Positions 21,401 through 30,400 of a DNA stretch of 64,000 bases are shown here, in pieces. The notes under the pieces were generated by a model, which was not told the origin of the DNA, searched no databases, and saw only the letters and a program-made list of their open reading frames with translations. The position numbers and the translations under genes are program-made. Source of the stretch: Opisthocomus hoazin (lineage: Eukaryota; Chordata; Aves; Opisthocomiformes; Opisthocomidae). Where the stretch lies: the NCBI RefSeq assembly GCF_030867145.1, contig NC_134443.1:1364001-1428000 (forward strand), in the 5' to 3' direction. The first letter of the stretch is position 1, and each line of letters begins with the position of its first letter.

Positions 21401-24400
21401 AAAAGACACTCGATGGCCCAGACTGAAACCATCCCAAATACAGCTCCAAGCAGTAACGTCCTCATCGGGTAAGCAGGATTCTCTACAAAAAAGACTGGAA
21501 TTGTGCTGGAAATATAATTTTTTTAGACACCGCTCAAATCTGTGCGTACACCGCCTTCCACGTTACCCACTTTCGGTCTTCCGAGGACAAGGTTTGAGGA
21601 GAAGAGGCACAAGAAGAAAGCTTGTTTTTCCAAGCCGGAATTTACTAACAGTTTGCGGTGTTGTGTATACTGTCAAAGCCTGTTTATGTTTACGCTTGCG
21701 CTGTGCACACATCTGCCTTTGGGAAGAGAACAAGGAAATTCAGTCTTTGCTGTGACACTGTGAACCTTCACGATGGTGACAAGTGCAGCTTCGTGTCGTT
21801 AAGAGGACGGACAAATATTGACATCTGTCCTATGAGAAAAGGCTGAGGGAGCTGGGCTTGTTCAGCCTGGAGAAGAGAAGGCTGCGAGGGGACCTTAGAA
21901 ATGCCGATCAATATCTGCGGGGGGGGGGGGGGGTCAGGAGGACGGGGCCAGACTCTTCCCAGTGGTGCCCAGCGACAGGACAAGGGGCAACGGGCACAAA
22001 CTGGAGCAGAGGAAGCTCCAGCTGAACCTGAGGAAGAACTTCTTCCCTCTGAGGGTGACGGAGCCCTGGCCCAGGCTGCCCAGAGGGGCTGTGGAGTCTC
22101 CTTCTCTGGAGATATTCCAGACCCGCCTGGCCGCGGTGCTGTGCAGCCTGCTCTGGGTGACCCTGCTTGGGCAGGGGGTTGGGCTGGGGGACCCACAGAG
22201 GGCCCTGCCAACCCCGACCATGCTGGGATTCTGTGATTAAGGGACCTTGCTCAGTCTGGAGTATCTTACTCCGACACAGCAAATCCCAGTTTTTGCAATA
22301 ATTGAGTTCAAACCTCATGGGAAAGTTTTGTTTGTAACTATTTTTTTCTGGCACCTCAGACGACTCCTAGCGTGGCACCTCCGCAGAAATCGCAGAGCAT
22401 CGAGTTACGGCGCTGCCTCCTCCTCCTCCCGAGGAAGGAGACACGCAAAGCCCGCAGAACGCCGCCTTCAAGGCCGCAGACGACGCGCGGATTCCCCGTG
22501 TTTCCCGGGAGGGTGCGACACGGCGGAGGGAGCCTCACAGACGTAGTTCAAAACAGCGAGCCGAGTCACTCGTATCAGTCCCATCTTTGGGACCGGGGGG
22601 GGAACCAGCCGTAAGCTCGTGTTTTGCTGGGACCCAGCACTGGGGATGCGGCCAGGACTTGGGGCAGCAGGGAAGGAGCCCGGATGCAGATCCCAGCCCC
22701 GGGAGCGAGGAAACGCGGTGCCGCCATGCAAAGGTGGTGGTTGCCTCCTTTCCCCCCCCGCAGAGACGTACGGTCCGACGGCATCTCCGAACGCAAAGCT
22801 TTGTGGCCCCTAAGTGGGGGGATGGTAAGCAACAAGGAGGGTGCCCTGCTTATGGGAGCATCACTGTCCCGACCACGGCGTGGGGACGAAGCCGCGTCCC
22901 GGCCAGCGCCTGCCCCCTGCACCGATCCACGGCAGGGAACAGAGCCCCTGGGTGAGACGGGACGAGGCGGAGAGGACCCAAGAGAGGCAAAACAGGGAGC
23001 AAGCTCACGGTCTCCTTTTCCAGCAGCAGCTCACCCCATTTTCCACAAATCCGGGTACGCAAAGCTTCCGACTGGCAAAATTTGCCTGAGAAACAAAGCG
23101 GGGGATTGTCAGATCCAGCTGTCACCCGTCCTCCCGGGAACAAAAGGGTTCCCTACCCCGGCTCCGAGAGCGCAGATAAAGGCAGGCGAGGTGTTTACGC
23201 TGCCACAAGGTTTGTTTGAGGCCGGGGCGGGCTGCGCTGGAGCCACCTTGTTTGCCCGCTTCGGCTGCCGGCACGGCCAGCTCCCGGCTGCGTTGCCTCT
23301 GCCACGGCACGGCTCCGAACGCGACGCCGTCGGGGAAAATGCTGCTTGGCATAGGGATGAGCGGCAGCGAAGACCAACACCGGCGTTTTGCTGTGCTCTC
23401 CCGTCCGCAGCCGGGGCGGCAGAAGCTGCCAGCCCACCTCTGGCCGCCTTCCCTGCCAGCACGAAGCCCAGACCAGCTCGGCGCGTGCCATGGGAAATAA
23501 CCACTTCCCCACCCGCACGGGCTGCGGGCGCGGCATCCCTAGAAAAGTGCAATTTAGCCCCAATTTCCACATGCACAGAGCCACCCTGCGAACGGGGCCA
23601 CTGCCAGGGGCTTCAGCCTCCCCATCACCCCCCCCCCGCTCAGCCCCCACACCCTCGCCACAGGACAAGCCCCGGGCCGGCAGCTTTTGGCGCTGGAGCG
23701 ACAGAGCCAAGGCCGCGTTGCAAAAAGCAGCGCCGGGCGCTAGCTGGGACACGCAGGTCTGCATGTCTGTCCTGCAAACGGGGGCTCTGCGGGCAGCGCA
23801 GCCTGCGAAAACACGACGCCAAGGAGCGGATCTGCTCTCTGCAGCGCTCTGCTCATCCCCCCCCTAAAACCCACGGCGCGAAGGCTCCGCTTCACAGAAC
23901 TCTGCCTTCACAAAATCACAGAATGGTCGGGGTTGGAAGGGACCTCTGTGGGTCACCCAGTCCAACCCTCCATTGCCAAGCTCTTTTCAGTGCCAAGCTC
24001 TTTCCAGTGGTGCCCAGCGACAGGACAAGGGGCAACGGGCACAAACTGGAGCAGAGGAAGTTCCAGCTGAACATGAGGAAGAACTTCTTCCCTCGGAGGG
24101 TGACGGAGCCCCAGCCCAGGCTGCCCAGGGAGGTTGTGGAGTCTCCTTCTCTGGAGATATTCCAACCCCCCTGGCCACGGTGCTGTGCAGCCTGCTCTGG
24201 GTGACCCTGCTTGGGCAGGAGGGTTGGACTAGATGACCCACAGAGGTCCCTTCCAACCCCTACTATTCTGTGATTCCTGCTGAAGCAGGGTCACCCAGAG
24301 CAGGCTGCACAGGACCTTGTCCAGGCGGGGCTGGAATATCTCCAGAGAAGGAGACTCCACAGCCTCCCTAGGCAGCCTGGGCCAGGGCTCTGTCACCCTC

Positions 24401-27400
24401 AGAGGGAAGAAGTTCTTCCTCGGGTTCAGCTGGAGCTTCCTGTGCCTCAGTTTGTGCCCGTTGCCCCTTGTCCTGTTGCTGGGCACCACTGGAAAGAGCC
24501 TGGCCCCATCCTCCTGACCCCCACCCTGCAGATATTTGTAAGTACATATTAGGTCCCCTCGCAGCCTTCTCTTCATTTCTGGTGGTGCCCGCGGGGAGAT
24601 GGCTGGGGGAGCGAGCGCAGCGCGGTGCCCGGTGAGGGGGACGTCCTCGCACCCCACGGATGCTGCCGGGCAGCGGGTGATCCCCGAGCACCCGTCACGC
24701 CAGGAAGGAAGGGGCAGAGGAGCGTGACTGCCGGGGGCCTCCCGAAAACGCGGCGAAGCCGCACCCTGCTCCAGCCCGAAGACGCGCAGCTGAGCCTGAC
24801 TCATCTCCCCGCTCGTGCCCCAGCGCAGCCCTTCCATCCTCCTTCTCCTGCCCCGCTGCGACCTCCCTCCCTGTCCCCACGGAGGACAGGCATTAAAAAG
24901 AAACATGGCACAGAGGATTTATTGCCACCATTCACCTCCTGCTTCACCACGGGGCTGCAAAAGCTCTGTGAGCATGGCCAGGGCTGGATCCAGAGCCCTC
25001 CCCAAAGCCACCAGCGAGCCCAGAGCTCTGCCCGACCACCACACTGCAAGGAGAGGGGGACAAGTGGCTCTTCCCAGTGGGGACTGGGAGTTGCCATGGG
25101 GCAGTTGGGCACCCCCAGTGCTGGAAAACAGCTGGGTGCCCATGAGCACCAGGGCCAAGTCTCCTCGGCGCTACCACCCCTCCGAAGCCCAGACGTTACA
25201 CATCCATGTCAAGAGCTTGAACTGCTTTTGGGCTCACACCACTCAGAGCTGAGGCTTTAACGGAGAAAGCGTGGCCCGAAGTTGTTATTAAATCCAACCC
25301 CAACAAATTGGCACCACCAAGCTCGGCCTCCAGCAGCAGGGAGACGCCGAGCTTCGCTTGGCTGGGGTCACTGAGCCAGGCGGCAGGAGGACGAGGATGT
25401 CAAAAGCAGGAGCCAGAGCAAGTGGCGGGAGGTGGCTTTAGTCCAAGAGGGTTGAGAGACCTCCGCTATCAGAAACCCTCTCCTGCGAGGTGCTTCTGAG
25501 CCACTCGCAGCCCCGACGCAAAAATGCCAAGGTTTCTCAAGAGCCACTGTTTGTTCCTAACCCTGGTTCCACCACCGCTTCGCAGGGACACGGCACTGAC
25601 ACCTGCAATTGTACAGCCCTGTAATTAAACAACATACAGTAATCAAGCAGCGGGGCATTCGCTGTGCACGCTGCCCGGGCCGTTGGGGAACTTTGTCCCC
25701 ATTGCTATCGCACATCCTGGCTCTAAACATGTGAAAGCAGCAATCAAGCATCACAGCTGGCGACAACTCGAAGGACAACCCCAGCCACACACCCTTCACC
25801 TTCATCGGGGAAAGGAAATTGGTTTACGATCGGCAGCCGGCTGTGCTGACTCAGCATCGTGCAGGAACAGAGGTGTCCTGACCCCAGTTTGGTTTTTGTG
25901 GCATCTCGGTTCAACGCGCTTCGTTCATCCGCTTCCACCCGCTCCAGGTCCCCTTCACCCCCACCCTCCAACGCCCCTCACGCACCGAAACGCGGCTTCC
26001 CCGGCACGGCCGAGAGCCAGGCTGCGGCACGGTGGCCGCTGCCACCAGGGTTGCAGCTGCCACCGCAGCCGGCGGGGCGAGGGGACCCTGCCAGCCCCTC
26101 GCAGTTGTTCAGCGTCACACTGGGGCTATTCAGCCCTCGGCAAGGAGGGGAAGGGAGCGGAGGCAGGTGGGCACCCAGTCCCGACACCCCGGTGAGGGGC
26201 TGCGGGTGACGGACGGCGGCTGCGGGGGTTTCACATGGCACCGGCCTCAGCTGTTTGGGAACACGCCGAGCAGCAGAACAGGGTCAGCAAACGGCCTGGC
26301 AAAGAGAGCAGGACGGGGAAACGGGTGGCAGGACAGCAGGAGACGATTCCCAGCTCTATCCCGGGACAGCCCATCCCAAATCCATCGGGCTCACGCTTGC
26401 CGGGGGCTCCTCCATGCCCACCCTGATTTTGGCCACGACCAGGGGGAGAGCTCCAGTGGCTTCCTCGCATCCTGGCTGCCAGAATCACAGAGTCACAGAA
26501 TCACAGAATAGTAGGGGTTGGCAGGGACCTCTGTGGGTCATCTAGTCCAACCCCCCTGCCCAAGCAGGGTCACCTACAGCAGGCTGCACAGGACCTTGTC
26601 CAGGCGGGTCTTGAATATCTCCAGAGAAGGAGACTCCACAACCTCCCTGGGCAGCCTGTTCCAGTGCTCCGTCATCCTCAGAGGGAAGAAGTTCTTCCTC
26701 GTGTTCAGACGGAACTTCCTGTGCCTCAGTTTGTGCCCATTGCCCCTTGTCCTGTCACTGGGCACCACTGGAAAGAGCCTGGCCCCGTCCTCCTGACCCC
26801 CCCCTGCAGATATTTGTAGGCATTTCTAAGGTCCCCTCACAGCCTTCTCTTCTCCAGGCTGAACAAGCCCAGCTCCCTCAGCCTCTCCTCGTAGGGGAGA
26901 TGCTCCAGTCCCCTCACCATCCTTGTAGCCCTCCGCTGGGCTCTCTCCAGTAGCTGGGAAGGGACCTGCTGCTCCCAAAGGGCACAAATTTATCAAAATA
27001 AGGAGCTAGCGGCAGCTCGGTGTGCCCCACCCCGGCCACGCAGCCCTCTTCGCATGCCTGTGCCGACGCCGCGCCGGCAAAGGCTCTCGCTTCTGCTGGG
27101 AAGCCGAAGTGTTAACGGGATTCAGAGCGACGTGCGTGAGGCTGAAAAACCCTTGTGGCAGCCAGCGTGGCCGGGGCAGGCTGGGACGCGCCGCGTTAGG
27201 CGCTGTGCCGGTGACGGATGCCGTCCCACCCCAAAAACCAGCCCACGAAGAGAACTTCTCGCTTGCTTCTCTTCAATCCCGCACCTCTGAGGTCAAGGTC
27301 CTTAACCTGCCAGGGGGGATCCTATTGCCATGAAAATGTTTAATTCGAGGGGATTTCCTCTCGCTCCACTCATCGCCGGCAACACGCAGCACGGCGAGGG

Positions 27401-30400
27401 GACGGCCCAGCCCGGGGTAACCGAAGACGCAGCCAGCGGCGAGAGCAGAGCCACGAAACGAAAGCGCTGGAGCCTGTTCCTCCGCCTGAGATAACCCTGC
27501 TCGGGAAGCTGGGAAAAAGAGGGGCTGGGTGTCTGCGCAGCGAAGAAATAACCCCGCACAGAAGGAGCCAGGGGCGAACGAAAGCCTCAGCATCGAAGCT
27601 TTTGCCCAGCCATCCCGAGCTGCCGGGTTTGGATGTCAGGGGAAAATAACTCAGTCCGGAGCGGTGTGTTTAATGGGGTCCTCGAGGGGCACGGGGGGTC
27701 CTGGACCACCCCCAGCTCCGCGTCGCCCGCTCCCCAAAGCATCACCCGGCTGCACAAGCTGTTCTTTGTTTGCTCCAAAAGGGCAAAGCCTCCTCCAAGC
27801 CAAACCGTTCCTTCCCTGGCAAGGCTCCTACGAGACGGAGCAGGGGAAACAGCCCGGGATTCTGAGGTTTCTCCCCCACGCAAAATGTTCCAGCACAAGC
27901 ACATGGCTGCTGAAGGCGGCAGAGGCAGCGCCCAGCCCTGCGGCGAGGAGGCTTTTTTCCTCCTCCCTTTTCCTTTTTTTTTTCCCCCCTCTCCAGTAAA
28001 TGGGTCCCTTTACCTCTTCTTCCCTGGAAGGTTATTGCTGAACCCAGGACAGGGCAAAATCCACCTGGGACGGGGCAGGGTTGGGGGATTCACCCCAGCC
28101 CTCCCAGCACCCTCGCCGCTGCCTCCTTTGCCCTGGCCTTGAACGAGCTTCCCCCCCCCGGCAACAACCTTTGGAAAACAGGAGATTTTTCCTCATTAGG
28201 GCCAGGGATGATAAGCAGGGCCAGGGAGGGACAAGGCACTGCCAAGGCACCGGCTTAATCAGGTTAGGGGCTGCAATCCAGGAAGCCATCGCTCATCAAC
28301 CCCGCTGCTAACGAGGGCCTGGTTCCTGTTTCGGAGGAGGGAGCCGGCCGCAGCACAGCCACCCCTTGCCCACAGGACCGGGGCACCGAGAACCCCCCCC
28401 CAGAGCTCCTCTTTTGGGGATGGAGGTACCCACGGGCTGTGTCCACACACCCCTGCCTGGGGGATCCGGACAAGGTGGATCCGCAGCGGAGCAAGGCGAG
28501 GGCTGTGGCTCCCGTTTTCACCCCGTGGGTCAGCAGCCAGCTCATGGAGACGGAGCGATGGGCAGGACCGGGGTGCAGAGCATCGCTCCGCAGCAGCCCG
28601 GTGCCGTGCCAGAGCCCGTGCCCCCCAAAACCACCTGCCTGCCCCTCCTCGGGGATCGCAGGTCACAGACACCGGGGATGGGGACATGCCAGCCCGGCCC
28701 TGGCTCTCCCCATGGGCTGGGAGGTGACGATGCCAGCACCCTGAGTCACCAGCCACCCTCACCGCACCCTTTGCTTCACCTCAAAGGTGGCTCCGGCACA
28801 GCCAGCGGCCACGCAGAGCTCGGGAGCTGCCGGAAAAGCCCAGGGACCGGGGACACGCGTGGCATAGGGCCAGGCAGCAGGGCCCGGAGGGGGTCCCTTA
28901 TCCACAGGGATGAGGGTCCCCAAGGATGGGCGCTTTGGGAAACCCCTCCTGGACCGGCATCGAAAGCAGCCGAACAGGCAGGGGGAAGGGTCCAGCCCCA
29001 AGGGACGAGCAGTGGGGCAGGAGAGGGGGGGGCAGGAGGCACAGGGCAGGCAGCTGCCTGCACCGCTCGCCCCAGCCCGGCCAGACCCTCTCCACCCACG
29101 CAGCTCTTGCGCCAGCGTGTCGGTAGCTGGTGAGACCGGTCTCCCCCACCCCAGACAGAGCACCCAGCTCCTCTCTCCCTCCCGGGGTGGGCCCAGCACC
29201 CGCTGACTCCACCAGCACCGGGCACCGTGCCCGCAGCCAGACACGCCATGACCGGACCCCCCCCCCCCAGCTCTCCCTTCTGCGCAGGCGAGACAACCCG
29301 GGCCGCGGGCAGCGGCGATGCTGCGGGTGCCGATAACGCGGCCCCGGATCCGCCTGCCTCGTGGGAGATACCCGGTGCTTCCCCGGGGCGGGCGGCGAGG
29401 GGAGCAGAGGGCTGTCGGGTTATTTATTAGCCGAGCAAAGCGTCCCGGCACCGAGGCTGGCGAAACCACCGGGGACAAGGTGCTGACCCAGGGGCTCGGG
29501 GTGGGCAGGCAGAGCCGGCAGGACCGGTATCTCCCTGCCGAGCCGGAGAGCAGAGCGACGCCCGCACGGTCTGCCCGGCCACGACACCGGCACACGGGTC
29601 CTTCCCGACCCGTCCGCGGGGCCGGGCTCGCGGCCGCCCCGTTCCCCCACGCCGAGGGATTCGGGGCTGCCCGGCCAAGCTGCGCCCGAGGAGCGACATC
29701 GGAGCCTGGGAGCTGACGCGTGGCCCTCTCCGAGCCGCTCTGCCCCATCGAGGGGGTGCCCAGCGACGCGAGACGAGCTGCAGGCGCTGTGCTGGGATTC
29801 TGGGGGTTGGAAAGCGGCCCCGACACCACCGCCCAAGGACGCCGGGACACGCCGGAGGCAGGAATGAACAGCACCGGCTTCCACCTCGCAAACCGTGACT
29901 CAGAGACGACTCAACACACGGAAACACCTCTCTCCCTCAGAAACCACGCTCACCGCCCGTTCTCCGAAAACGGCGGCGCGAAACCCCACCGCAACCTGCC
30001 CCCAAACCGAGAGCCGCTCTTCGGGAACCCCCTCGAGTCAAAGCTCTTTTTCAGGGGAACCATCAGCATTGGGGAACAAGCACAGTAAGCTCCAGGAGCG
30101 CAGCCCGTCGCAGGAAAAAAGCTCAACATGTTATTTTTTTCTTTGCAGGAACCGCTCTGCGGCACAGCCAGCTCCGGGCTGAGCACGCAGCTCTCAGCCA
30201 GGGACGGCTGCAGGCCGGGCATTTTTTCCAGCCCTCGAAAGATCGCGGCCAAGATAGTTCTGGGTTTGCATCAGGCAGCAAAAGCCTTTCGACAGCTCGG
30301 CTCCTCGTCTCGCCCGCTCCCGGATCCTGGGGATCTGGCAAGCCGGGATCTGCCTCGCAGCGACCAGGACGAGCGAAGCCGCCTTATCTAAGGACAGAGC

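Larger units (their letters stand above)
17659..21829. other. LMNA intron 1, mostly unique
   Basis: No exon recognised. It contains two small tandem repeats: about 19140-19310 (unit about 22 bp, AGCCCAGGGACCATT variants) and 20714-20772 (about 20-bp CCCCTCGCTGCCCGTGAAA, three copies). One MIR-like relic is listed separately. From 21370 the base composition becomes AT-richer. Confidence 0.55.

Noticed and set aside
22624-24204. 526-codon plus-strand frame in LMNA intron 1
   Set aside because: GC-rich chance frame that runs into a CR1 element; no recognisable domain.
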